Origin: Pseudomonadota bacterium
GTDB taxonomy: Bacteria > Desulfobacterota > Desulfovibrionia > Desulfovibrionales > Desulfovibrionaceae
NCBI GenBank assembly: GCA_023419375.1
Contig: JAEZYD010000023.1
Span: 1 to 64,000, forward strand
Direction of reading: 5' to 3'
Length of the DNA: 64,000 nucleotides
The translations under genes were made by a program, and so were the position numbers. A model generated the notes under the pieces. The model worked only from the letters and a program-made list of their open reading frames with translations, made no database searches and was not told the DNA's origin. Each line of letters starts with the position of its first letter. The stretch's first letter is position 1. Positions 41,692 to 50,588 of the stretch are shown piece by piece.

Positions 41692-43128
41692 TTATGCCTG
41701 TTGAGGGTTTGCAGCGTTCAGCGCCTGGCGCAGTACGCGCAGTACCTCGGGGTATTCTTTGACATCAAGTGTACGCGGGTCAAGGCAAAAGGCGTCGGCT
41801 TCCAGCCGCCCTATGAGCGGGGGAACCGTTTCAAGCAGGGCCGTCTTGAGGGCCGTGGGGCTGCATGCCGTGGGCCTGATCCGTACAAGGGTCGTGGGCA
41901 GGTCGTACTGCGGAAACGCGCCGCCGCCCACGCGCGACACATCCTCCCGCAGGCCTATCTCGCACAGGGTGCTATCTGCATTAAGGCCCTTGCGCAGGCG
42001 GTTTGCCAGATTGCGGGCTGCCTTGGCCAGTTCATCGGGCGGGCAGGTGATCATGCGCAGGGTTGGCACGCTCTTGCGGGCTTTTTCCGGGTCAAGGTAC
42101 AGGCGCAGGGTGGCCTCCAGGGCAGAGAGACACAGCTTGTCGCAGCGCAGCGCTCGTGTGAGCTGGTTGTTTTTGAGCTGCTCCACCATGCTCGTGCGAC
42201 CCGTGATGATGCCAGCCTGCGGGCCGCCGAGCACTTTGTCGCCCGAGAAAGTCGCGATATCCGCCCCCTGCGAGAGTACTTCCGGCACGGTGGGCTCGTT
42301 GGGAAGGCCGCAGGCAGAAAAATCCATAAGGCTGCCGCTGCCGAGGTCTTCAATGAGCGGCAGATTGTGCTCGCGCGCCAGTTCCGCCAGCTCGGGCAGA
42401 GCCACGGCGGCATGAAAGCCCACAATCCGGTAGTTGGACGTGTGCACGCGCATGAGAGCGCGGGTGTTTTCGTTGATGGCGGCCCGGTAATCGCGCAGGT
42501 GGGTGCGGTTGGTGGCCCCCACCTCGCGCAGGGTAGCCCCGCTTTTTTCCATCACTTCAGGAATGCGGAAGCTGCCGCCTATCTCCACCAGCTCGCCGCG
42601 CGAGACTATAACCTCGCCGCCCTTGCAGAAGGTGTCGAGCACCAGCAGCACGGCGGCGGCATTGTTGTTGACCACAAGGGCCGCTTCGGCCCCGGTGACG
42701 CGGCAGATGAGTTCTTCCACCAGCGCGTTGCGGCTGCCCCGGCCGCCCGTGGCGAGATTCAGTTCCAGATTGCAGTAGCCGGTGGCCGCCCGCAGCACTG
42801 CCTCGCGGGCTTCATCGGCCAGCACGGAACGCCCCATGTTGGTATGCACCACAACGCCAGTGGCGTTGAGCGCTGACCGGAAACGGGGGCGCAACCCGCG
42901 CTGCACAAAGGCCAGCAGACCTGGCAACTGGCGTTCAAGGTGCAGGTCTTCGGGGGTAGTGCAGCGCCCGGCGCGGACGTCATCCCGCCGAATATCCCAA
43001 TATGCGGCCACAAGATCGCGCAGCAGGGCGTGCGGCGTTTGCTGGCTGTCGCCCAGTGCGGCATCCGCGCGGTGCAGCGCGGCAATGCTGGCGTCTACGG
43101 CGGGAATGGCGCGAAAAAGATTTTGCAT
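41692..43128 (-). CDS. selA: L-seryl-tRNA(Sec) selenium transferase
   Basis: A 478-residue PLP enzyme. Key stretches: RSALNATGVVVHTNMGRSVLADEA, LVVNNNAAAVLLVL, EIGGSFRIPEVMEKSGATLREVGATNRTHLRDY, and the Schiff-base Lys298 in FSGDKVLGGPQAGII. It converts Ser-tRNA(Sec) to Sec-tRNA(Sec) with selenophosphate, so the organism should make selenoproteins, as Desulfovibrio-type bacteria do. selB, selD and tRNA-Sec are not in the window, and no gene here shows an in-frame TGA. It lies between folC and an aminopeptidase on the same strand. Confidence 0.96.
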   Translation of the reverse strand: MQNLFRAIPAVDASIAALHRADAALGDSQQTPHALLRDLVAAYWDIRRDDVRAGRCTTPEDLHLERQLPGLLAFVQRGLRPRFRSALNATGVVVHTNMGRSVLADEAREAVLRAATGYCNLELNLATGGRGSRNALVEELICRVTGAEAALVVNNNAAAVLLVLDTFCKGGEVIVSRGELVEIGGSFRIPEVMEKSGATLREVGATNRTHLRDYRAAINENTRALMRVHTSNYRIVGFHAAVALPELAELAREHNLPLIEDLGSGSLMDFSACGLPNEPTVPEVLSQGADIATFSGDKVLGGPQAGIITGRTSMVEQLKNNQLTRALRCDKLCLSALEATLRLYLDPEKARKSVPTLRMITCPPDELAKAARNLANRLRKGLNADSTLCEIGLREDVSRVGGGAFPQYDLPTTLVRIRPTACSPTALKTALLETVPPLIGRLEADAFCLDPRTLDVKEYPEVLRVLRQALNAANPQQA

Positions 43129-43244
43129 GGGCGTCCTTTATACTGCGTTTACCACAAAAAAATGAAAATTACGCGAGCTCGGCGGCTTGGGCTTTGTCTG
43201 CCATGCTGCGTTGCTGGCCGGGCCTGCGGAGAGTTCGCCTGCGC

Positions 43245-44537
43245 CTACTGAAGTTGCGTTTGCAGCAGCCATTGGGGGTGCTGCGTAAAAAATTCAGAAA
43301 GCAGGTACAACGAACCTGTCATGAGCACCGGGCGGGCTTCGGTGGCGGCGGGCAGGGTGCGCGCCAGTTCAAGCGCCTTTGCCAAGCCCTGTGGGCCATC
43401 TGGCAAGGCTTGCGCCGTGGCCGGGGGCAGGGCATTGCAGGCGGCGGCTATGTCTTGCGCTGCTGCGGCCCGGTGGTTGCCCAGCGTAACCACAAACATG
43501 GGGGCTTCGCCCAGATAGTGCTTGAGCATCTGGGCGGCAGGCAGCCAGTCTTTGTCTGCAAGGCAGGAAAATACCGCTCCTGCGGGTTGCAGGCCTTCGG
43601 CGCGCAGGGCTTTGATCAGCGCGGCCATGCCATGCGGATTGTGGGCGCCGTCAAGCAGTAGCGGTGGATACTGATCTGTACCCGGCACACGTTGCAAGCG
43701 GCCCGGCATAAAGGCTTGCGCCAGCCCTTGAGCCTGCGCCGGGGTGTCGTCCGCATTTTTGCCCAGCATGGGGGCAAGCTCGCGCCATGCCGTGAGGGCC
43801 AGACCTGCGTTGGCGCGCTGGTGAGGGCCGCTGAGGCCAAGGCGGGTATCGGCGGCAACCGGGCAAGCCCTGATGAAGGGCGCGTTGTGGCTGCGGGCCG
43901 CCCGCTCAAGGATTTTTGCGGCTTCGGGAAACTGCGCAACGCTGCACACGGGCGCGGCGCTGCGTATGGCTGCGGCCTTGTCTGCCGCAATGTCGGCAAG
44001 GGTGGGGCCAAGGATGTCCTTGTGATCAAGGGCAATGGGCGCATAGCACATGAGGTCGGCGGCAACGGCTGTTGTGGCGTCGTGTTTGCCTCCAAGACCA
44101 GCCTCAAGCACGGCCAGCTCCACGCCCTTGCGGGCAAAACCCAGCAGGGCCAGTACGGTAAGAAATTCAAAGTAGGTCAGATCGGGCGCCGCAGTCATGA
44201 CCTGATTGGCTGGCTCAACCCAGTCGTCCGCAGGCCAGGGGGCGCAGGCGGCATCATTTGGCCCGCCAATGCGGATGCGCTCCGTGGGGCTGACAAAGTG
44301 CGGCGAGGTGTAGAGGCCCACCCGGCAGCCGTGAGCAAGAGCAAGGGAAGCCAGAAAGGACGACGTTGATCCCTTGCCGTTGGTGCCGAGCACCTGAGCC
44401 ACCACAAAGGGCGGGCGAGTCAGATCAAGGGCGGCCAAAGCCCGGCGCATGCGGCCCAGGCCCATATCCATATGAAAAAGCCCCAGGCTGTCCAGATGGC
44501 GCTGGATATCTGCGGGAGTGCTGAACGTGTTGCTCAT
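43245..44537 (-). CDS. folC: Folylpolyglutamate synthase / dihydrofolate synthase
   Basis: A 430-residue Mur-ligase-type enzyme. The ATP loop is VLGTNGKGSTSSFLASLALAHG, then GLYTSPHFVSPTERI, LEAGLGGKHDATTAV, ALDHKDILGPTLADIAADKAAAI, and LLLDGAHNPHGMAAL. It adds glutamates to dihydropteroate and folates. The start at MSNTFST (44537) fits the family, although the ribosome site is weak. First gene of the folC-selA-aminopeptidase run. Confidence 0.94.
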   Translation of the reverse strand: MSNTFSTPADIQRHLDSLGLFHMDMGLGRMRRALAALDLTRPPFVVAQVLGTNGKGSTSSFLASLALAHGCRVGLYTSPHFVSPTERIRIGGPNDAACAPWPADDWVEPANQVMTAAPDLTYFEFLTVLALLGFARKGVELAVLEAGLGGKHDATTAVAADLMCYAPIALDHKDILGPTLADIAADKAAAIRSAAPVCSVAQFPEAAKILERAARSHNAPFIRACPVAADTRLGLSGPHQRANAGLALTAWRELAPMLGKNADDTPAQAQGLAQAFMPGRLQRVPGTDQYPPLLLDGAHNPHGMAALIKALRAEGLQPAGAVFSCLADKDWLPAAQMLKHYLGEAPMFVVTLGNHRAAAAQDIAAACNALPPATAQALPDGPQGLAKALELARTLPAATEARPVLMTGSLYLLSEFFTQHPQWLLQTQLQ

Positions 44538-44748
44538 TTGTACATGGTAGCGCAAAGCGCGCTGTCTGTCAGCGGGCGGGCACGGGCAAAACCCGCGCAT
44601 CTTGCCCGATGTTTGCGTAAAAACGTGCGGCACCGTGCAAAGCCCGCCACTGGGGCATGTATGCCTGAATACGCGGGAACGCTTGACGCAGTGGGGCGCT
44701 ATCACTATATTGGCCGCCACACGGCAGGGCACTGCGCCCCTGGCATGT

Positions 44749-44825
44749 GCGCCCGTAGCTCAGTTGGATAGAGCAGGAACCTTCTAAGTTCTTGGTCAGG
44801 GGTTCGATTCCTCTCGGGCGCGCCA
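44749..44825 (+). tRNA. tRNA-Arg (anticodon TCT)
   Basis: A complete cloverleaf of 77 bases. The acceptor arm GCGCCCG pairs with CGGGCGC, followed by G and an encoded CCA. The D-arm is GCTCAGTTGGATAGAGC, the anticodon stem-loop has TTCTAA with anticodon TCT (reads AGA), and the T-arm contains GGTTCGATTCC. It is transcribed alone, and a terminator follows 12 bases later. Confidence 0.97.
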
Positions 44826-44836
44826 ATAAATAAATC

Positions 44837-44873
44837 AGGATGTTACATGGTTTTTCATGTGACATCCTTTTTT
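44837..44873 (+). terminator. Terminator of tRNA-Arg
   Basis: AGGATGTTACATG (44837-44849) and CATGTGACATCCT (44856-44868) pair with one mismatch, followed by a run of T. Confidence 0.9.
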
Positions 44874-45021
44874 GTTTTCTGGGTAAAATCTCTCTTTGGT
44901 TGCCCGCCAGTCTCCCACGCTGCCAGTAATAAGTGCGCGGCGCGGTTGCACTGATTAGCGCGCTTGTTGGTACCGCAATTCTTGCGTAGATCGGCCTGTT
45001 TCAACACACAGCCCGTCATTC

Positions 45022-45456
45022 TCAGGTGAACTGCAGGGTAATCAGCGCGACCACGATATAGCGGACAGTTTTTGCCACAGCCACAATGGCAATGAATGAG
45101 GGGAATGGCTCGCGAAGAATCCCCGCCACAAGCGTGATTGGGTCGCCCACAATGGGCATCCAGCTTAGAAGCAGCGACCAGCGTCCGTATTTGCCATACC
45201 ACGCTTCTGCCCTGGCAAGGCTGCTGCGTTTTATGGGAAACCACGCGCGATCCTGATAATGGATGAAGAACCGTCCGAGCAGCCAGTTGGTGGCAGAACC
45301 CAGGGTGTTGCCAAGGCTGGCGGCGGCGATCATTGCCCACAGCGGCGCGTAGTCCTTAGCCAGCGCTCCTGCCAGAAAAAGCTCTGACTGTGCGGGAAAT
45401 ATCGAAGCTGCCACAAATGCAGAAATAAATAATCCCCAAAGTACGCTCACGCTCAT
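45022..45456 (-). CDS. YqaA-family (DedA/SNARE-associated-like) membrane protein
   Basis: A 144-residue inner-membrane protein. It begins with a hydrophobic helix (VSVLWGLFISAFVAASIFPAQSELFLAGAL), then MIAAASLGNTLGSATNWLLGRFF, the charged AWYGKYGRWSLLLSWMPIVGDPITLVAGILR, and a final helix. The G-x-x-x-G-S/D-P-I-T pattern is typical of YqaA, a short relative of DedA proteins that act on undecaprenyl phosphate or phospholipid translocation. Exact function is unknown. The start at 45456 has AGGATGCGGA before it; a longer frame to 45546 is less likely. Confidence 0.85.
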   Translation of the reverse strand: MSVSVLWGLFISAFVAASIFPAQSELFLAGALAKDYAPLWAMIAAASLGNTLGSATNWLLGRFFIHYQDRAWFPIKRSSLARAEAWYGKYGRWSLLLSWMPIVGDPITLVAGILREPFPSFIAIVAVAKTVRYIVVALITLQFT

Positions 45457-45952
45457 TTCCGCATCCTGTCTATACGGCTGTATTGTTTGCGCTGCGGATG
45501 GCAGCACCGCACCATATAAAAGTGCCGCGCAACGCACAAGCCGCATGGATTTTTGCCATGAACGGCTGATGTCTTTTCTTATTCCGCATTATTTCTTCTG
45601 CCGTTGACCGCTACTCTAATCTCATGCCTCTGGTTTTCGTCTGTCAGACGTTTTGTTGCCAGGTGTGTATTTCTAATATTGTATTAAATATTTTAATTGA
45701 CCGAGCATCGGATAGGTATTTTGTGAAGACTGGAGGCAATAATTTTGTGTTATCTCGTGTTGCATTTTTGCAACACAATGTTGCAAAATTACAACATGCA
45801 AGGCGATTTTTGCTGTATTTTTGCAATGGTGTTGACTGAACAAAAAAATTATATAGTGTTTCTTGGTTGACTCTAAAGAATTTTAGCGATCATTCGATAC
45901 TATTGCAGTGTTTTGTTGACAATAAGTTGATGCTCAATAAGGAGAACGTGAC
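45457..45952. promoter_or_regulatory. AT-rich upstream region of chemoreceptor 1 with TGTTGCA repeats
   Basis: No gene. Alternating palindromic copies of TGTTGCA/TGCAACA occur at 45758-45764, 45768-45775 and 45779-45786, with a partial copy near 45791-45800. TTGCAACA and TGTTGCAA form a perfect 8-base inverted repeat around CAA. This is likely a multi-site operator for the following chemoreceptor gene or the divergent YqaA gene. GGAGAA (45941-45946) is the ribosome site for the GTG at 45953. Confidence 0.5.
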
Positions 45953-47974
45953 GTGGCAATGAGTGCAAAAAATAAAATCCTCCTAAGCGTAGTCGCATTC
46001 TTTTCGCTGGTAATCATCGCGATGACCTACAGCTCGTACCGGAGCTTCTGCGCCTCGTCATACGACTCTGAAATGGGGCAGCTGGACACCATGTCCCAGG
46101 CAGTGGGCAAGGCTGTTTCGGAAAAGATGGACGTGTATTTCAATGTGCTTGAGCTCAGCTCGAGCATGCTGACGAATCCTGTGGGGGCTTCCCCGGATGA
46201 ACTTTATGAATATAAACGTAATGTTTTGAAACAGTTGCTCAAGCAGGTAAACCTTGTTGAAGCCTATTATGCTTTTGACAGCGGTGAAACGCATAATGAC
46301 AAGGGCATGATCAAGAATTTCAACGCCAAGAGCCTTGGCCGCGAGTGGTTTGTACGGATGTTTAATGGTGAGAAGAGGGTTGTAACAACCCCTTACACCT
46401 CATCTATCGGCGCAACGGTCATGGCTGTGGGCGTGCCTTTGATAGACAACGGCAAGATGGCGGGCACGCTCTGCATCAACCTCGGCCTGACGGACATAAC
46501 CAATTTTACCAATCATGTTCTTGAGTTCGACAATATTTTTCTGACGCGGGCCGATGGCTACATCATGGCCAACCGGGATGACAAGCGCATTGGCAAAAGC
46601 CTGTGGGAAGTTATCCCGGATATGAAAAAATACAGCGGCTTGCAGCAGAACGGCCGCATCCAGTTCACTAGCAGAGACAGAGTGTTTGAGGGCAGCCTGT
46701 ATATTATTCCGGGCCTTGGCTGGAAAGTGTGGACATACAAGCCGCTGGAGGAAATCCAGCGTGACTCCACAGCCAATCTGCACTCCAGTGCCATAACCGC
46801 CGTTGTAGCCCTGGTGCTCTCTGCCCTGATGGTGCACTTGCTGGTATCCATGCTGATCTTCAAGCCGCTGGGCAAGGGCGTTATTTTTGCCGCTGCGGTT
46901 GCCGAGGGTAATCTTGATGAAACCCTCGATATCAAGAGCAAGGACGAAGTGGGGACGCTGGCCGATGCCCTGCGCAACATGGTTGCGCGGCTGAAAGACA
47001 TGATCCGTACGACAGAAGAAAAAGAGCGGCACGCCCTCTCCGAAGCCGAGCGCGCGCAAAAAGCGGTTGCCGAGGCGGAAGAAGCCCGCAAAGAAGCGGA
47101 GCTGGCCACCCAGCGCGGTATTTTGCAGGCTGCCAGCCAGATTGAAGGCGTTGTTGCGCGCATTGCCTCCAGCACGGAAGAGCTGGCGGCCCAGTCCGAG
47201 CAGATATCCAATGCTGCGGAAATCCAGCGGCAACGCATGACAGACACCTCTGCCGGTATGGAGCAGATGTCCGTATCCATTGTCGAGGTGGCGCGCAATT
47301 CCGGGCAGGCTGCCTCAAATGCTGTCAAAACGCAGCAGGAGGCAGGGCAGGGCGCTACTCTTGTGCGGCAGGTCATTGATTCGGTTAACCATGTGCATGA
47401 GCAGACGCAGACCATGAAGGTCGATTTGACGGCCCTTGGCAAACAGGCCGACAGCATTGGCGCGATCATGGACGTCATCAACGATATCGCTGACCAGACC
47501 AACCTGTTGGCGCTCAACGCCGCCATTGAGGCGGCCCGGGCTGGCGAGGCTGGCCGTGGTTTTGCCGTGGTGGCAGATGAAGTGCGCAAACTGGCCGAAA
47601 AGACCATAGGCGCCACCAAACAGGTGGGCGAAAATATCTCCGGTATGCAAACTGCCGCCAGGCAGAGCATTTCTTCCATGGACAAGGCCAGCCTGGTGGT
47701 GGAGGAAACAACCTCCCTGTCGCACAAATCCGGCGAAGTTCTGGATGCCATTTTGGTGCTTGCCAAAGAAAATGCCGATCAGGCGCAATCCATAGCAACC
47801 GCGGCAGAAGAGCAATCTTCCGCTTCGGAAGAAATCAGCCGCAGCCTTGATGAAGTTTCCCGACTGACCACAGACACCACACGTGGGCAGGCGGAATCTG
47901 CAACAGCCATTCAGCAGCTTGCTGAAATGGCTGGCGACCTCAGCAGTATAGTGGATAAACTGAAAAAATCGTAG
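45953..47974 (+). CDS. Methyl-accepting chemotaxis protein with dCache-type sensor
   Basis: A 673-residue chemoreceptor. There is one membrane helix at about 8-27, then an extracytoplasmic sensor (30-275) with dCache-like features (AYYAFDSGETHN, AKSLGREWFVRMFNGEKRVVTTPYTSSIGATVMAVGVPLIDNGKMAGTLCINLGL). A second helix lies at about 280-302, a HAMP linker to about 356, and a long coiled-coil signalling domain follows. The CheA/CheW-binding tip IADQTNLLALNAAIEAARAGEAGRGFAVVADEVRKLAEKT lies near 508-550. dCache sensors bind small ligands such as amino acids or organic acids. The start is GTG at 45953, following GGAGAA; the ATG two codons on is possible. Confidence 0.92.
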   Translation: MAMSAKNKILLSVVAFFSLVIIAMTYSSYRSFCASSYDSEMGQLDTMSQAVGKAVSEKMDVYFNVLELSSSMLTNPVGASPDELYEYKRNVLKQLLKQVNLVEAYYAFDSGETHNDKGMIKNFNAKSLGREWFVRMFNGEKRVVTTPYTSSIGATVMAVGVPLIDNGKMAGTLCINLGLTDITNFTNHVLEFDNIFLTRADGYIMANRDDKRIGKSLWEVIPDMKKYSGLQQNGRIQFTSRDRVFEGSLYIIPGLGWKVWTYKPLEEIQRDSTANLHSSAITAVVALVLSALMVHLLVSMLIFKPLGKGVIFAAAVAEGNLDETLDIKSKDEVGTLADALRNMVARLKDMIRTTEEKERHALSEAERAQKAVAEAEEARKEAELATQRGILQAASQIEGVVARIASSTEELAAQSEQISNAAEIQRQRMTDTSAGMEQMSVSIVEVARNSGQAASNAVKTQQEAGQGATLVRQVIDSVNHVHEQTQTMKVDLTALGKQADSIGAIMDVINDIADQTNLLALNAAIEAARAGEAGRGFAVVADEVRKLAEKTIGATKQVGENISGMQTAARQSISSMDKASLVVEETTSLSHKSGEVLDAILVLAKENADQAQSIATAAEEQSSASEEISRSLDEVSRLTTDTTRGQAESATAIQQLAEMAGDLSSIVDKLKKS

Positions 47975-47996
47975 ACGCATTCACTTTTAAGAACAG

Positions 47997-48025
47997 GCCG
48001 GAGTGGAAACGCTCCGGCTTTTTTT
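47997..48025 (+). terminator. Terminator of chemoreceptor 1
   Basis: GCCGGAG (47997-48003) and CTCCGGC (48012-48018) form a stem followed by seven T. It lies 22 bases after the stop. Confidence 0.9.
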
Positions 48026-48575
48026 GTGCCCTTTGCATGCAAAGCCAAGGCGGTGAGTGCGAGAACGCCCCTTATGGGGCTGCCTTTAACACCCGAGGAA
48101 TGTGCGTGGGCTACAAATTGATAGCTTACTAATAATTGGTGGGTAACATAAATAGAACACTAAGTGTTTATTCAATGTTTTGGGGAATTTTTAGATACGG
48201 TGTGAGCCCGCAGTATAAGCATGTTATTTGCAAACAATGGGTTATAAAAGTGTATATCGCATGTTGCCATATTAATCAGGATTAGTAACAGATAAATTTA
48301 TTTTTATTTGTGCGTTTGTTGAGTCTGTTACTATTTAAATTGGTAATCGATCTTAGTGGATTGTGGTTGGTAAATCAGTAGTTACCAATGTGAAACTTTT
48401 TTGTATTAATATATATGACTGAATTTTATTATTTTTATTTTTAGAGAAGCGTTGAAAAAAAATCACAAGGGGGCATAATACGAGCTGCAATATAGCCGAT
48501 AGACTATATTGATGGTGGTGTGACGCTCTTGATCTCCATCGTGTGGATTTAAACTTTAGCGCCGAGTAGAATGCA
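48026..48575. other. AT-rich spacer upstream of chemoreceptor 2
   Basis: No gene in 550 bases. A short GCCCCTTATGGGGC hairpin occurs near 48069-48082. The remainder is strongly AT-rich with no clear promoter consensus. The ribosome site of the following gene is weak. Confidence 0.5.
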
Positions 48576-50315
48576 ATGAAGCTTGTAACAAAAATTTCTT
48601 GCGGGATGGGGATGCTGGGTGTTTTGATGGCTTTATTAGCCGGATATATGCTTTGGCAAATGTCAGAACTCAACAACATCACCTCTGTACTGGCGCATCG
48701 CAATGTGCCTGTGTCGGAGCTTGCTGGCGAAATCAATACTGACACTGCAGAATACAGAATAATGGAATTCCGTTACATCATTGAAAATGACGCGCAAAAG
48801 GCTTCTGCGATCAAAGCAAAACTTGATGAAGTGCGAAAAACGTTTGATCGGGAAATAAAAGAAATTGGTGACCTCTGCATTTCGGGCAATGCCAAGCAGT
48901 GCGTGCTGGATATTGAGCGCGGCCTGAAAAAATATCTGGATACTTCCAAAGAAGTGTTGCTCCTGCGTCAGAGCGGCAAGGTAGATGAAGCCCTGGCCCT
49001 GCTCACGGGCAAGTCGCAGGCAGATTACGAAGCCATGACCGACTCCATTGAGCTCCTTGTAAAGGTTTCGCACGATAATGCCCACGCCCGTGGCCTTAAA
49101 GGGGATAGTCTGTATGCCACCAGCAATGCCATGGGCATTGGCTTGACCCTTTTTGCCATTGTGCTTGCTGCTGCATCGGCCATTCTGATTGTGCGCGAGA
49201 CAAGCCGGCAGCTTGGCAGAGACCCTGGGGAACTGCTGGTGGTCGCGCAGCGCGTGGTGGATGGGGATTTTAATGTTGACGATGGTCATGCCCGAATTGG
49301 CGTGTATGGATCAATTATCGCCATGGTGGAGGCCTTGAAAGGCCATATCGAAAAAGCCCGGCGTGAATCAGAAAACGCCAGGGAGCAATCACGTCAGGCG
49401 CACGAAGCCATGGAAAGCGCCACTGCAGCCAAGGATGAGGCGCAGCAGAAAACTGAAGCAATGGTGCACGCCGCAGGCAAGCTTGAAAAGGTCGTGCAGA
49501 TTGTCAGCTCTGCCTCCACTCAGCTTTCTGCCCAGATCGAACAGGCAGGCAAGGGGGCCGGGCATGCTGCGCAAAGACTTGCGGAAGCGGCAACGGCCAT
49601 GAACCAGATGAACGCCACCGTGCAGGAGGTGGCCCGAAATGCCGGGCAGGCTTCTGTAGCATCCAACGATACAAAGGACAAAGCTGAAGCCGGGGCCGAC
49701 ATTGTGCAAAAATCGCTTGTCAGCATCGGTCAGGTGCAGACCATGTCGCAAGAACTCAAGCAGGATATGCTGCAACTGAACACGCACGCCCAGGCCATCA
49801 GCCAGATTATGGGCGTCATTTCTGATATTGCGGACCAGACAAACCTTCTGGCGCTCAATGCCGCCATCGAAGCCGCCCGTGCCGGCGATGCCGGGCGCGG
49901 ATTTGCCGTGGTCGCCGATGAGGTGCGCAAACTGGCAGAAAAAACCATGGCCTCAACCCATGATGTGGGCAACGCCATAAATGCCATACAAGAGAGCACT
50001 TCAAAAAGTATGGCCTCAACGGATAATGCGCTCGAACAGGTTAATCAGGCAACGGGATACGCCAGTCAGTCCGGGCAGGCTCTCAATGAAATACTGGAAA
50101 CTGTTCTGGGTATGGCCGATCAGGTCAATGCCATTGCCACTGCCAGCGAGGAGCAGTCTGCCGCCAGTGACGAAATCAATCTGTCGATCGAGCACGTGAA
50201 CGAAATGGCCAAACAGACCGCAACCGCCATGGCCGAGGCCGCAAGCGCGGTGGCTGAGCTTGCGCGTCAGTCGCAGGATCTTGGGCTGCTTGTCAATGAA
50301 ATGCGGCAGGGATAG
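48576..50315 (+). CDS. Methyl-accepting chemotaxis protein with four-helix-bundle sensor
   Basis: A 579-residue chemoreceptor. Membrane helices lie at about 8-28 and 185-206. Between them is an all-helical periplasmic domain resembling 4HB_MCP (HRNVPVSELAGEINTDTAEYRIMEFRYIIENDAQKASAIKAKLDEVRKTF). A HAMP-like linker and signalling coiled coil follow. The tip ISDIADQTNLLALNAAIEAARAGDAGRGFAVVADEVRKLAEKT lies near 415-460. 4HB sensors bind varied small molecules directly or through binding proteins. The signalling half is similar to that of the preceding receptor, but the sensors are unrelated, so they are not a simple tandem duplicate. No C-terminal CheR-binding pentapeptide. Confidence 0.92.
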   Translation: MKLVTKISCGMGMLGVLMALLAGYMLWQMSELNNITSVLAHRNVPVSELAGEINTDTAEYRIMEFRYIIENDAQKASAIKAKLDEVRKTFDREIKEIGDLCISGNAKQCVLDIERGLKKYLDTSKEVLLLRQSGKVDEALALLTGKSQADYEAMTDSIELLVKVSHDNAHARGLKGDSLYATSNAMGIGLTLFAIVLAAASAILIVRETSRQLGRDPGELLVVAQRVVDGDFNVDDGHARIGVYGSIIAMVEALKGHIEKARRESENAREQSRQAHEAMESATAAKDEAQQKTEAMVHAAGKLEKVVQIVSSASTQLSAQIEQAGKGAGHAAQRLAEAATAMNQMNATVQEVARNAGQASVASNDTKDKAEAGADIVQKSLVSIGQVQTMSQELKQDMLQLNTHAQAISQIMGVISDIADQTNLLALNAAIEAARAGDAGRGFAVVADEVRKLAEKTMASTHDVGNAINAIQESTSKSMASTDNALEQVNQATGYASQSGQALNEILETVLGMADQVNAIATASEEQSAASDEINLSIEHVNEMAKQTATAMAEAASAVAELARQSQDLGLLVNEMRQG

Positions 50316-50349
50316 GCAAAAGTACTACTTCATTCAAAAATATAAACAT

Positions 50350-50389
50350 AAAGGCGGTCTGTTGCATCTGTGCGGCAGGCCGCCTTTAT
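50350..50389 (+). terminator. Terminator of chemoreceptor 2
   Basis: AAAGGCGG (50350-50357) and CCGCCTTT (50380-50387) form the outer stem, with further G-U-containing pairs inside. It lies 35 bases past the stop. Confidence 0.7.
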
Positions 50390-50565
50390 GCGTTGAATCA
50401 TGGTGGGCAAGCGTAGCGCAAATTGTTTTTTGGGGGATTCAATAATGCGGCAAGAAAATTGACGTTGTTGTTATTTCTATCTGAAAATTCCCATATCTAT
50501 ATGTAGCGATTGTCTTTTCAATTTATGCTTGATATAAAATCTCGCAATACCCTATGGTATAAAAT

Positions 50566-50588
50566 GGTTACCCATTTGAGGAGTGCAT
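50566..50588 (+). promoter_or_regulatory. Ribosome site and upstream elements of the antiporter gene
   Basis: GAGGAG (50578-50583) lies 5 bases before the ATG at 50589 and decides the start over an in-frame GTG at 50583. About 20 bases upstream, TGGTATAAAAT resembles an extended -10 element. Confidence 0.5.
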
